DNA from: Symsagittifera roscoffensis
Lineage: Eukaryota; Xenacoelomorpha; Acoela; Convolutidae
Reading direction: 5' to 3'
NCBI RefSeq assembly: GCF_963678635.1
Contig: NC_087063.1
Span: 65,214,471-65,278,470, forward strand
Length of the DNA stretch: 64,000 nt
Numbering within the stretch: the stretch's first letter is position 1; each line of letters begins with the position of its first letter. The notes below the pieces were generated by a model. That model was not told where the DNA came from. It worked only from the letters and a program-made list of their open reading frames with translations, and searched no databases. The translations under genes and the position numbers were made by a program. Positions 52,409-64,000 of this stretch are shown piece after piece.

Positions 52409-54907
52409 ATGGCTAATCAAAGGCATCGCCATATTCGCAAACGCCACCTTCGAAAAGGAGGCACATGGTGTGTGATTTGCAAAGCTTACACCCATGTCTC
52501 ATGTATCGGGCTACAGCTGCAAGTTGTATTACGATGGGTTCTCCTGCATGCAATGCGCCCTCGAAAACTTTGAAAAAGAGCCCAACTCCACCAACAGACC
52601 AACAAGCCAGCCCCCATCACAACTTAAAAACCAACAAGCACAACCCCCATCACATCTCAAAAAGAAACATCAACACCAACACCTGAAACAAACGTACTGC
52701 CCAACGCAATATAATTTTATTCATCGCCCCCAGCAATCATTACAGCCCCCTTGGACCCCTGGAAACTTATCGACCAAGAACTTAAAGAAAATAAACGACA
52801 TATAAAAAAAGATCGTTAACTGGAAACCGCGCTTCATAGTTCTAAGCAAGAAAAAGCCCGGTTTCCAATTCATAGAATTACTGAAACACCAATTTCTAAC
52901 GTCGCAAGGAAAGCAGCAATGAGTCTCTCACATCTGCTGCTCCCCAAAACTACACCAGAAAAAAACGGATCAAACTGTAAAACACTAAGCCGCCGCATAA
53001 TTTTATGGAAGCAAGGCCTATTAGACGAACTTTTCACTGAAGCAAAAGCTCTCCAAATTAGACATCCAAAACAGAAGAAGTCCGAAGTAAATAAGGAAAA
53101 GTAAGCAAGGAAGTTGCACAATTCGTTAAATTATTCAGTACAGGCAAAATATCTGCCGCCATTGGCTGCCTTTAAGACAAAAAACAAAAAGAGATTTCCC
53201 CTAAACGAAGTCATTGAAGGAAAAACAGTCATTAGTATCCTGAAAGAAAACCACCCTCAAGCCAAAACAGCGATCAATAACTACACAACTGAAGTAAGTG
53301 AAAAAGAAATGCCATGCCACCCCTCTATATTCGAACAAATAAACGCCAAGACAGTTCGAAAATCAACCCTGAAACTGCACGGAAGCCATGGTCCCTCAGG
53401 TCTAGATGCGTGCGAATGGAGAAGGATATTAACTCACTTCAACCAGACATCCACTGAGCTTTGCAAAAGAGTTGCTAAAGTATCCTATACAATAGCAACT
53501 AAAGTTCTCCCCCATGAAAACCTAAAGGCGTACAACTCGTGTCGCCTGATACCTCTGGACAAAAATCCAGTGGTACGGCCCATTGGTATAGGTGAAGTTC
53601 TGAGAAGAAAAACTGGCTAACAATCACCCAATGTATAAAATCAGACTTTAAAAATCTCGGAAAAAACTTCCAACTCTCTTTAGGCCAGAAAAGTGGAATC
53701 GAATATGCTATCCACAGCTTGAGGAACGAGTTTGAGAAACCGGAAACGGACGCCATACTACCTAATGATGCAGAAAATGCCTTCAACTCGCTGAATAGAG
53801 AACTTGCTCCAAAAAATGTAGAAATCCTTTGTCCGGCGCTACATCATGCGATGGCCAATTCATATAAACATCCCTCAATCTATATGCCAATAACACGGTT
53901 TTGACATCTACCGAAAGCACAACGCAAGGTGATCCCCTCTCAATGGCTATGTACGGAATTGGGATAATCCAACTGATTGAGCTCCTGCAAAAACTAAATG
54001 TCAACTAAAAATGGTACGCAGATGATGGAAGCGCTGCTGGTGATCCTAAGAGTCTCCGTGCAATACTGGACAACCTGAATGTGCACGGAAAGGCTTTCGG
54101 ATACAATGTGAAGCCTTCCAAGTGTCAACTCAAACTAAAAGAAAACCGTCGTGACAGCGCCATAAAAGTATTCGAAGGACAAACATTACAATGTTAGACG
54201 GTTTTAGAGTCCTTGGATTGGTTATCGGAACATCATCAGCATGCGATAAACACATAGAAATTGAAATTGAAAAGACAGCTACCCTAACTGAAAAGCTTTC
54301 CAAAAGAGCTAAAACATCATCACAAAATGCGTACTCCTGCTACACAAAGTGAGTTCAAAACAAATTAAGCTTTCTAACCAGAACAACTCCGGAAGCATTT
54401 AAGAAAATGGATGAAATTGAGAAAAATGTAAGACATCAGCTACTTCCTAGCATTACTGGTAAAAACCATATAACTGATGAAGAGCGCAACCTTTTTGCAC
54501 TACCACTAAGAATGGGAGAATTATAGACCTCCTCAGTAACACGGACTTTCCAGAAATTATGAGTGGTCACAAGCCATTTGTGATCCATTAGAAAACAGTG
54601 ATCCAGAAATAGCTGAAACGGAACAAACTCTGATAAATAGAAACATCAAAACTGAGAGACAGAAAATCACACTCCCAAAAAAGGCTAAAATTATTTAAAA
54701 AATGCTCATCAGAAAAAAAACTGACATTAAATCTAGCGTCACAGAAAGGAGCAGCGAATTGGCTAAGCATGCTACCCTTAAAAAGATACATTTTTTCTCT
54801 CAACAAATCAGAGTTTAAAGATGGATTACAACTGAGATATGGATGGGAACCACCAAACACCCCACATACATGCCCATGTCGACAACCCTTCTTAATGACC
54901 CACTCTC
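52409..54907 (+). pseudogene. RT with N-terminal PHD-like finger, copy RT1 (N-terminal and RT part)
   Basis: ATG 52409 opens WCVICKAYTHVSC; after a frame change near 52500, YYDGFSCMQC completes a PHD-like zinc finger. Then a low-complexity Q/P-rich part. The RT region, in several frames, has HGPSGLDACEWRRIL, RLIPLDKNPVVRPIGIGEVL, NAFNSLNREL, TTQGDPLSMAMYGIG, catalytic YADD at 54014-54025 and FGYNVKPSKCQL. The C-part reads LSFLTRTTPEAF and ends in HTCPCRQPFLMTHSL, the start of a zinc motif before the nuclease. It is cut at 54907 by the 737-bp repeat. RTs of this type carry a C-terminal restriction-like endonuclease. Many stops: dead. Confidence 0.7.
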
Positions 54908-55644
54908 TTAGTTGAGTTTTGAACGTTAAAGAATTTGTTGCATTTATAAATTTGTATTTTGATTTTAGTTAGTGGCTTTAGAGACACTTACTGTTTATTT
55001 AGAAAGGCTTGAGTAAAAAGTATATTTAAATATTCTAGCCTGCATGATTGTTTTTAATCAATTAGGACAACTGATCACTTTGTGGTGACATGAAAGGCTT
55101 GGGTAATCTCTCGAAGAGGGAGATTGTTTCATTAGTCTTTCTAACCACAGAGTTTTTTAGTTTTAATATTCAGGACCAATAACAACTGAAATTTCCGAAG
55201 GTAAGAAGCATAGTAGGATAATTTTAGCTCGTTGGTTGGCAGGACTGTCCTGCAAACTAACACCTTTTAAAACCTAGGAGAAAAAATTTTAAATCAGGGC
55301 GTTGGCATTGGACGTCAGAAAAAATGTTTTATCTTGAATCATATCCTCAAAGTGTAGATTGGTGAAAGAAATTGGAAGGCTATAGTAGTGTAGTATGATG
55401 CCATTTATATTCTGCAGTGAGTCAATATGACGCGGATAAAAATAATTTCGTGCATTTTGTATTTCTGTTCGATGACTCCACCAATTTCTGTACCAATTTT
55501 ACGAACATTGCGAAATTCAATGGGGACATTGACCGGAATGTCCGGGGAGTATGTGACATTAGACCAGAATGGACAAAATGCAGATTCGGCGATTTTGAAT
55601 AGTTAGCAGCTAACCTTCCGAATTGACGGTTTTGAGAGATTTGT
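54908..55644 (+). repeat. 737-bp repeat, copy 2
   Basis: Nearly identical to 48686-49422. It lies inside the RT1 pseudogene, between the CxC...H zinc motif and the C-terminal tail. The nuclease core of RT1 (roughly 120-150 codons) is not found on either side, so this is not a clean insertion. Confidence 0.9.
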
Positions 55645-55974
55645 TCCACTAATTTTTGCGTGTACCGCAGGAGCGGCTCCAGGCTCTACAAAACCATTCA
55701 GAAACTAGCAGAGAAACTCAGCGAGAAACGGAACGAATCATACTCGGACGCAATAAACTTTTTAAGAACAAAAATAAGTTTTGCACTTTTGATTTCTCTT
55801 GATGCATTAATATCGACTTGATTTATTCATAAAATTTTGCCGATTTATTTATATAGCGTTGGTACGGCCCTATCCAACTTGTGCAGGTACCGTCGCATGA
55901 TGGAAGGGCCCATTTTAACGGACTGTTTTATAAAGAGTGTACAAGCGAAGATTGCTTAAAACCTTCAGGACTGA
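55645..55974 (+). pseudogene. C-terminal tail of RT1 and junction
   Basis: 55645-55805 reads LYKTIQKLAEKLSEKRNESY and FLRTKISFALLIS, which resembles the conserved end of the RT family of RT1. The rest up to 55974 is AT-rich and then enters the RT2 remnant. Short, broken and without a start. Confidence 0.5.
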
Positions 55975-57456
55975 TAATTAGATTGGAGACTGCGGTACCG
56001 GGTTGAAAGATTTCGCTATGATCATCACAGAAGCTGCAGCCATTGGATTGTAAGTCCGTCCTAATAAGTGTGAGCTATTTTTTTGGGTGACACTTCGAAA
56101 GAACAGAAATCCGTTAAAAAAGACGAGTTTCAGTTACTTTCACCTGCTATTAAGACGCCTCGCCTCAAAGACCTCATCATTCTAGGAGCGCCTTTGGGGA
56201 AGATGTCATCACTACTGCTTTGGTCGAGAAAAATTCTGATTTGAAAAGAATGTGTTTGCGTTTCGAAATATCGACGTTCATCACGTCTTCTTCCTGCTTA
56301 AAAATTCTTTTTCACTGCCGAAACTTCTCTATACCCTTCGTACTTCGCCCTGCTTCAAACGCCAAGACTTGCTCGCCGAATACGACGACACTCTTTATTC
56401 TGGTCTGGAGAAAACTTGCAATGTCTGCCTGGAATCTACCGCGCGTCTGCAAGCCTTTCTTCCGCCTAAGATGGCCGGTCTAGGTCTTGGTTCCGCAGTT
56501 AGATTAACCGTTTCGGGTTACTACGATTCGGGTCTTGGTCTTGGTTCCGCAGTTAGATTAGGCGTTTCGGGTTACTTAGCGTCTGTGAGTAGTTGTCAGT
56601 CTTTGTGCAACGGTATCCTCGGACATGAGTTCGTCGAGCGTTAAAAGAAGAAGCGATAGATCTTTGGTTCAGCACCTCAGGGCTCGAACGAACACCAAAC
56701 GATACTCACTTCTAGAAGTCTCGGTCTGATCCTTTCAATAAATCCGTATACGACACGCTAGTTACTGAATCTGATGACACTATGAAGTTACGTATCATCT
56801 CAGCTGGAGGCAAAAATCAGGCTGATTGGATCAACGCGCTTTCTTGTCGTTCGCTTGTTCTCAAGTTGACGGATGTGCATCTAAGAATTTCCATAGCTCG
56901 GTTGCGTCTGCCGATATGTGAACCCCATACCTGTAAATGCGGTCAGCCAGTTGAAAAGTTCGGTACCCACGGTTTCTCGTGTAGAAAAAGTGCGGGCCGG
57001 ATTCAGCTACATACTATGATAAACGATATAAATAAACCTGCTTTAGTTTCGGCGAACATCCCGTCTGTCTTCAAACCCCCAGGGCTTGCTACGTCAGACA
57101 ACAAGAAACCAGATGGACTAACTTGGACGCCATGGGAAAGAGGCATGTGCCTTATCTGGGACGCGAAGGTTGTGGACGCGCTCGCCACGAGTAGGATTTC
57201 TAACAACTCCTGCCAGTTCTCAGCAGCTACCGAAGCAGAAGTGAGAAAAACCTCTAAGTACTCGGAAATCATTAACAGAGGTTATATCCTTGCTCCGGTG
57301 GCCTTTGAAGTCCGAGATGGCTGTGAGCCCGTCTTGTACAGTTTCCTACGCGCGCTTGGTAAACGTCTATTGGCTGCTACGGAAGAATCTAAGTCGACAC
57401 TTTACCTTAAGCAGCGTATCTTTGTGGCTCTACAGGTTGGTAACAGTGCTTCTTGA
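55975..57456 (+). pseudogene. RT with C-terminal restriction-like endonuclease, copy RT2
   Basis: The 5' half is missing. 55975-56250 shows late RT pieces (DCGTGLKDFAMIITEAAAIG, NKCELFFW). 56252-56644 has DVHHVFFLLKNSFSLPKLLY and LRTSPCF, the thumb and linker part of this RT family, with an 18-codon tandem duplication (56477-56584). 56782-57456 is open for 224 codons: zinc motif CKCGQPVEKFGTHGFSC, then R, KKPDGLTWTPW and LIWDAKVVDA, then EVRKTSKY and APVAFEV. R..KPDG..WD..D fits an RLE nuclease of the PD-(D/E)XK fold. It cuts DNA to prime reverse transcription. The element is dead but the nuclease frame is open. Confidence 0.7.
56477..56584 (+). repeat. 54-bp in-frame tandem duplication in RT2
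   Basis: Units 56477-56530 and 56531-56584, both reading GLGLGSAVRL then TVSGYYDS or GVSGYLAS. The frame is kept. Confidence 0.85.
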
Positions 57457-57854
57457 AGCTCGTGACTTGAAGCTAGTGACGGACTTGAGGGCGTTTTTTA
57501 AGTGTCGAGATAATTCAAGCTTTTCCTTATGTTTTCAACACCTTCCTCACTCCAAAGAATGAGGAAGGTATAAACCAGATCTATTTTTTTAAATTTTTGT
57601 AAAATAAAATAAAAAATTCATCCTTAAATTGAATAAAAAATTCAGTGTAGTAAGTAAGATATTTTACTAGATTGGATGGGATTGTTGTTCTAGTTGATAT
57701 GTCAGTTGTGTTAGCATTTCTCTTAGCGACTCTAAGAAAATTGATGTAAAAACTGTTAATAAAGCAACAATTGGCAATGATTTAGGGCTAGAAAATTATG
57801 TTAATACAGCCATCCCAGATGTCCGAGTACTCAAGATAGTACTTTTTCTTTCTT
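57457..57854. other. 3' end of RT2 with hairpin; AT-rich
   Basis: Contains a perfect 10-bp stem ACCTTCCTCA / TGAGGAAGGT (57540-57569, 10-nt loop) followed by T- and A-rich sequence. No gene. Confidence 0.5.
57540..57569 (+). terminator. Hairpin after RT2
   Basis: Perfect 10-bp inverted repeat with 10-nt loop about 80 bp after the RT2 stop, followed by a T run. Probably a 3' structure of the element RNA recognised by its RT; a bacterial-type terminator role is not meant. Confidence 0.4.
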
Positions 57855-60765
57855 TCATTAGCCCACGTTGGTTGGGTTGGGCTCGTCCGTCTCCAGGCTA
57901 AGGAATTTTGCAACTTCTACCGGCCTTAGCCACAGGTCTCCGGGAGTGAATGGGAGGTGATTTTTGGGGCAGTTAAAAATGTGGCAGCTAGCGCGGGGTG
58001 CTAGGTGACAGTCTGGGTATAGTGGGGAAACTTTGTTGTCTAGTCGGGAGAGGCATGTATTTAAAAGCCGGCTGTAACCAGACCGGATTTGGGAGAAATT
58101 ACAGCGGGTAGTTCTGAGGAGAGATTTTTCTGTGAGGTCTACCTTAGGGGGCAGTATACAAGTTACTTTAGAGGGAGAAATTTCGGCGAGGAACTGGGTT
58201 ACTAAATTTGTGTAGTTGTGATTTGAAAGGGACTTGTGGTGGTTAGAAACGAAAATGGAAACTTCTTCTGGGTTATTATGATTGAGTGAAGCGTGAAGAT
58301 TGGTTAAAACGGAGTCAATATCTTTTTTTAAAGCGCTTTAAAATCGGTTGTCGAACTTGACGTGGAGGTTGAAGGTGTGAGTGATAAAAATTGTTTGGAT
58401 GATGGCAGTGATATGATGAGATAAAAAAATTGAGAGGTTAACAGAGTGTGGTGATTTGGAGTGATGTGGGCAGTGGAACTCATTAGTGTTGAGCCGTAAA
58501 TAACTCTGAGGGCTTGATTTTGGGTAAACTGTTTGTGGTTAATTGTTTGTTTTGCTGGCTCATGTGACCAAGCAGGGGAGGTAATATGGGCGTAATATGG
58601 CTCGGTAGGTTAAGAGGAGGGGTTAGATAGGCATAAGGTTGGATCAAAAGTAACCCCTAAAATGTTTGGGTTTTTGTTAAGAGGTAGTAGCTCGTTGTTT
58701 GAAAGTACACTGGGTGTTTTGTTAAAATCTTTTTTGTAGGATGAAAAAAGGGTAACTGATCCTTTAGAGGACGCGAAAGATAAATTCCTGAAAGTGAAAA
58801 AAAAAGAATTCAAAAAATGATGAAAGTAATCGTTCAACGATCGAAATGCTGCCTCTACAATAAGATTTTGGGAAAAGGGATGGAAATTGTCAGCGTAAGA
58901 TGTGAGACGATAATAATCGGGGGTGTGGGAGCGTCATGGAAGTAAAATTTTAAAAGAGCGAGCGAAAGAACAGAGCCCTGGGGAACTTGTGGGGGGATTG
59001 GGGATTCTTGGTTGTTAAAAAGTGTGGTGGCTTGTCGGCCGTTCAAGTAGATACTCATCCAACGAACAATACCTCTCGGGAGCAGTGTGTCATGAATCAG
59101 CTCCACGAGAGTACGAAGACACACCATATCAAAAGCATTCGAGAGGTCAAGCGTAGCAGGAACGGTGGGGGAGCGTGGGCGACTTTCATTAAAACCGTCT
59201 GAGATAAAAAAAAATCTAGTTTGGAAAGCGCAGTAGTGGTAGACTGGAAAGGACGAAAACCACGTTGTTGTGTGGCGGCAGGGAGATGCTTTGTTAAGAA
59301 AGGATGGATGAGCCTTTCTAAAACTTTAACAGTGGGCCAGAGTTTCTTTTCGGGTTTGGGTAGGGGGATTATCTTCGAATTTTTCCGCATTGGAGGGAAA
59401 ATTGTTTGAGACAGCAACATAATAAAAAGTAGGGTTAAAAATTCAAAAGCTTGGTATTCTAGGTGTTTCAAGTGAATGTTGCAAAGTTCATCCCGACCAA
59501 GAGCTCGCGAGGGTTTGCTCTTCACTATGGCTTGTTTAGATTGTTGGGGGGAGAAAGTGGGGTTATCTAACAGGTTGAGCTTGGCTATTTTGCGTCTGCT
59601 TTTCCGGAGTAGGGTATCTGACCCTTTAATTCGGGCATTCGTAAACGATTTACTGAAAGCTTTGGCTATGTCTGTGTCTAAGGAGATTGTTTTTCATTCA
59701 AATTGAATTAGAGTGCCTTCCTACCACAGGCCTGGATCCGTACCATTTTCCAGAACTTTCTGGCTCCAGTGCGAGTTTAAGTGGGAAGAAGTGAAACGAG
59801 ATTGCTGTGTAGGTTCCATGGGCTGATTATTGTGGCGATCGAGATTTTTTTCAGCAGCAAGAGAAGCTGACTCTAGATAAAGAGTCGGGGTGTAATGGTG
59901 GTGGCGCCCGGCGGGATGGCGTTGCGTGCTGCCCTCAGTACCAGATCCCGAAAGAATTTCTCCCCGGCTGTAACTGAAGAAGGAAACCTCGAGGCAACCC
60001 GACTCAATCTCATCGGTAAATTGGAGCCAATCAACCCTGAAGAAATTGATGAATGTCTCTTTCGGAGAAAAGTGTTTGCTGGTTTTTAGAGGTAGTTCGA
60101 TAAGTATGGGGAGGTGGACGGTGCGTAGAGATTTAATTGGGGTTCAGAAAAAAGAAAGTAAAAAGCTCTGCGATGCTAGGGAGATGTCAGGGGAGGAGAA
60201 TTGTGCATCAGAGGATAAAGAGTTAAAAGGTACCTTGGTTTGACTATCATCATTTAGGGGGGCGTGAGTGGATTCAGTTATTCCATTTGAGAGTAATTGA
60301 CCACGTTGATCTTCTTCTAAGTTTGATTTCCAGAGGGAAGAGTCGGCGTTTGCATCCCCGAGTACAAGAGCGTCGCCTGGAACTAGGAGATCAGTAAGGA
60401 CGCATTATAGCTGGGGGGCAACTAGATCTAAGGAGGATAAAAAAATTACTATTACGAAGTTTCGACGTACCGGCCATCACTGATACACACATGGACTCTA
60501 GTCTTCCGTCGGTATTTAAATTTATTTCTTCGTTTCGTATGGATTTCATGTATTGCAATGATGAGGCCTCTAGCCTCTTTGGTCTTTTCTTTTTGAATTA
60601 GAGTGAATGAGGGACGTAGTGATGTGTTAAGGCTTCGTTTCTTGAGCTTGGTTTCCTAGAATATGGCTATGTGTATTTCATTCTGGGCCAGGAAAGCTGC
60701 AATTTCAGGAGCTATCCCAGAGATTCCATTACAATTTAACTGGAGGACTCTAAGGATGCCTTTTG
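57855..60765 (-). pseudogene. Jockey-type LINE ORF2 (EN-RT), degenerate
   Basis: Minus strand, almost the full ORF2 in pieces. The AP-type endonuclease starts ILRVLQLNCNGISG near 60765, with LVLGDANADSS near 60340-60375 and SSPDIS downstream. The middle reads AGRHHHYTP. RT: SRALGRDELCNIHL, KNSKIIPLPKPEK, VLERLIHPFLTKHLP, QRGFRPFQSTTTAL, VPQGSVLS (near 58980), and YADN at 58886-58897 where the catalytic YADD is expected. The C-end has SGYSRLLNTCLSRLD and CHIFNC, then LRPVEVAKFLSLE, and a stop near 57857. The order EN-RT-zinc-like C-end fits the Jockey group. Many stops and frame changes. Confidence 0.75.
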
Positions 60766-61380
60766 ATTGTTTAGTTTGGGAATTGGTTACAGAAGGGACT
60801 GTGGGCAAGGATTGGTTTGTGGGAACCGTTACTTGCTAAGAGGTGGTGGATGGGGCTTTGGTTCCGAGGGAAGTAAAATGAGAGTAGAAGTATAAAGGGG
60901 GCAGTAAAAAAACGTGTGATGTTCTTTTAAAAAACTGAGGCCACTGCATTTAAATCCAGCCATATATGTGGCACCAGACACTGGCTTGGTTTCTACTAAT
61001 GGTTAGGCCTCAGGCTACAGCTTGACGCCTTTTGCAACCTGGCAAGCGAGGATATCGGGTCCACCACTTGAAGGCGGCGTCGTCTGGACCCTCAATAGAG
61101 AACCAAAAGACTTGCGTGTTCTCTTGGCGTCTGTCGGTGAAAATAAATGACTGCTTCTACAGTGTAGATGTTACAAAATGGCTAATTTTTTTAAACGTCT
61201 TTCTTGTTTTTTTGGAGCAAATGAAAAGAAGTGGACGCAAACAGACCACCAGCATGAGCTCTTTGATAAATAAAAAATTCGAGCGAATGACGAGTCACTT
61301 CCAAAACCCATCCGCAAGTTTCAAGTCCGCCTCTGAGTGACATCGAGGAAAGAATAAAGCTAATAAGTAGTACGCTCGAT
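60766..61380. other. Junction between LINE and RT3; unassigned ORF
   Basis: A plus-strand frame at 61032-61340 (102 codons) has no recognised domain; its end (KKFERMTSHFQNPSASFKS) may be the N-part of RT3. The 5' end of the LINE probably lies here, but no ORF1 is seen. Confidence 0.4.
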
Positions 61381-63622
61381 GAAGAAAATATAAAGGGATA
61401 AGGCTTGCTGCTTTGGATGACAAAATTGCTCCTTTTCCAACTGATAACTATCAAAAAATATTGTCTAAGCACCCTCAGCGAGCCAAACTTGCAGCTCCAA
61501 ATCCAACATTGATAGTTCTTCATAAGCGATCTATACAAAGCCAATATGTCTTTTCCGAGCGGATCAGCAGCAGGTCAGGATAAAATATTCCCTCGCATTT
61601 TTGAAGATTTTATTAAAAAGTCGAATGGCAGAGCACGACTTCATTTTCTGATATCGCTTACTAAGCTGATAAACCTCATTGGAGATGGAAAAACACCCAA
61701 ACCTTAAGAATTCTGTTTTTTGGCCAAAGCTTATTGCCCTGGTAATGATAGAGGGAGGCTTGAGACTGATTGTCATAGGCAACACGCTGAGACGTATCGC
61801 GTCTAAACGCGCTAAAGCAAGGCCCTCTTCGAGTGACAAAATTTTTCGAAAACGTACAGGTAGTATGCGGTACTAAACAAGGAGCTGAAATAGCTGCACA
61901 CTCAAATCAAAACCGAATTGAATACGACGACAATCCAAATTGCACTGTTCTGTAAGAACTAGATTTTAATGACGCCTTTAACTCTCTAAACAGAGAAACA
62001 ATGCTGAATCATGTTTTTTCAAAACGCCACGATTTGTTTGAATACACCCGTGGCGTGTATAGTAAACACAGTTACCTTTTTAAAGGAAGCTCTATCATAA
62101 TGTCAGAAGAAGGAACTCAGCAAGGTGATCCTGAAGCCCCGCCCCCTTTTTGCGGAAACAATTCAGACCCTAGTCAAACAATTGGAGTCGAAAATTAACA
62201 TCTGGTATTTAGATGATGAAAATCAGCCTAGGGTTATAAGGTACTGGTCCGGGACCTTAAAAACACTCTGAAATCTAAACAAATTTACGTTCTGAACTTA
62301 ACTTTGAGAAGTACAAATTTAGTTTTTTTGGGACTGACTACAAGTACACAGTTCAATTCAATATTAACACAATTTCGAAAAATATGCCCAAAAAGTAAAA
62401 AACAAAAGAAGAACTCCTAATTTTGGGATCTCCAATTGGCGAGTTTTGCACAAAAGAATTGCTCGTCAAAAAAATTAAGGTGATTGAAAATCTCGGATGT
62501 CATTGACAAACTAGACGCTCATTGCTGTTTTTACTTCCTGAAAAAGTGCTTTAGCATGCCAAAACTCCTTTATTTTTTGCATACGAGCCCTTGTTTTTTG
62601 CAAATCGATTTTTTGGAATGCTACGACAAATAAATAAGAATTTCGTTATGCAAATACACTAATGTGAAAATGGATAATATCCTGTTTTTACAAGCAGTTC
62701 TCCCGGCAGCCAAAGGTGGCGCGAGCGTTTTTTGTCCGCTCGTCTATTAGCTTTACCCGATACTTAGCCTCAGCAGTAGAAACGAAAAAAGTGCCTTAAG
62801 CAAAACTCTCGGTTTTGAGCATGTGGATGGAACCTATGATTATGCGCTTAGATGATGACAGCTAATTTTTTGGATCCGAATCGCAGACTTGATTTTACGA
62901 CTCGAACCAACGGACGTAAAAAGATGCAACGCGTTCCGAGATATATTTGGGTCCCAATGTTTGAACGTCATCCCGTGCAAAAATTGAAGGTTAAAAGAGT
63001 CGAACAAACAACTCAGAATTGCGATAGAACTTCCATTAGGCTCAAAATATTGCGAACGGCATAAATGCGTGTGCGGAAAAAAAGGTTACCGAAGAAAAGT
63101 GGCGCGATCCTTCTCGCCTCAAAAGTGCAGAGAGATTATCTAGATATTCAAACCTGAGTGCCCTTATAAAGCAGAGTTTATCTTGTACTCACATTCCGTC
63201 TGTTTTAGAACCACGACAAGTCTACAGGACCGATCAGAAGCGACCAGACGGTTTGACGCTTGTTCCATGGACTGTTGTTAAGCAGCTCTTGTGGGATGTA
63301 ACGGTAGTAGACTCCTCAGCTCTTAGTAGGATTAGTGCCGGGTCTGTTTGTAACCATGGTACGGCTGCCGCTGAAGCGGATGAGCAAAAAAATGACAAGT
63401 ACAAGGACTAAGTAGAGGATGGGTATCTTTTTCAACCGCTAGCTCTTGAGATTCAGGGCGCGGCCAGCCCCAGCACAGAAATTTTTTGAGCAAAATTTGT
63501 AAGAAACTAAGCATATGCACTAAGGAACCCAGAGCAGGCAACTTTTCAAAATTAGAGAATCTCACTAGCAATCCAGATTGTGACCGCCGCTTGCTTGCTC
63601 AGAATAAATGCGTAAAATAGAT
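61381..63622 (+). pseudogene. RT with C-terminal restriction-like endonuclease, copy RT3
   Basis: Broken in many frames. RT: RLAALDDKIAPFPTDNYQKIL, SFPSGSAAGQDKIFPRIFED, then a GGLR-like stretch near 61755, NREXML-like DFNDAFNSLNR remnant near 61970, EEGTQQGDPEAPPPF, and catalytic YLDD at 62206-62217. C-part: KCVCGKKV zinc piece near 63070, then SCTHIPSVLEPRQVYRT, KRPDGLTLVPW (KRPDG at 63238-63252), LWDVTVVDSSALSRI, and YLFQPLALEIQGAASP. This is the same RLE pattern as in RT2 but only distantly alike, so it is a separate family member. It is dead. Confidence 0.7.
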
Positions 63623-64000
63623 TTCGACAAATTTTTTTTGTAACACAATTATATTTGTATGTTTCTTTTCTTGTGTCAAGTTGCGTGTTCTTATTGAAGA
63701 AACGTAACCCGTATCGAATTTTATTGTGAGGAATTCAAAACTTAATATCTCCTTTCATCATTATCACTTCCATATTTAGAAAAATTCTAAGGATATTGTC
63801 TGGAATACGTGATGAAGGGACTCCTGACTGTAAACTCGGTAACTATGTTACTTTTGATTACCCAAAATAAAAAAAGTTATAAAAACTAACTTATGTTCCA
63901 GCCAGTTTGCTCTTGATTTTGGGGGAAAATTTAATTTTTAAAAAATTCGATTTGACCATGTCCTGCTCAAATTTATGATAATAAATGAAATACAAAGTCA
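63623..64000. other. AT-rich end of window, no gene seen
   Basis: Low-complexity AT-rich sequence with no ORF or motif I can support. Confidence 0.5.

Overview
The window is a eukaryotic, animal-type repeat graveyard. I see no host gene, no RNA gene and no prokaryotic operon. Nearly everything is retrotransposon: two kinds of Ty3/gypsy LTR element, a Penelope-like element fragment with a GIY-YIG domain, three reverse transcriptases with C-terminal restriction-like endonuclease (RLE) features, and a Jockey-type LINE. This mix, plus an envelope gene that looks like the chuvirus-type glycoproteins found in invertebrate genomes, suggests an invertebrate. The species cannot be told from the sequence.

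Layout. Positions 1-6898 hold two deletion derivatives (leader + broken gag + LTR) of one LTR element. They stand head to tail and share LTRs with a third, far larger copy at 6455-50222. That copy carries a 2.9-kb leader full of the motif TCCGGAGGGGTC, gag (9.8-12.8 kb), pol with protease, RT, RNase H and integrase (13.0-18.9 kb), and then an unusual accessory block: a macro domain of the TARG1/OARD1 type (18.88-19.35 kb), a coiled-coil protein running into an SGNH/GDSL hydrolase (19.65-21.76 kb), and a very long unrecognised reading frame (21.8-27.5 kb, resuming at 46.5-48.65 kb). The copy is dead: many frameshifts and in-frame stops.

A second LTR element of 18,927 bp (27540-46466) sits inside that long reading frame. 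Its 408-bp LTRs are identical by eye and it is flanked by the 4-bp target duplication ATAG. Taking away the element and one ATAG brings the host frame back in register. The insert is AT-rich with an A-rich, G-poor sense strand. It has a structured leader, two ORFs upstream of gag, a 2099-codon gag-pol, an integrase C-terminus in another frame, two tiny membrane ORFs, a 377-codon ORF with no ATG, an 872-codon chuvirus-like envelope gene, and a 601-codon ORF of unknown function followed by a candidate 79-nt intron. Most frames are intact, so it is young.

Right of 50222 are older, fragmented elements: a Penelope-like C-terminus (minus), an RLE-type RT with an N-terminal PHD-like finger interrupted by a 737-bp repeat that also lies at 48686-49422, a second and a third RLE-type RT, and a near full-length but decayed Jockey LINE on the minus strand. 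Domain calls rest on motif recognition by eye; no search was run.
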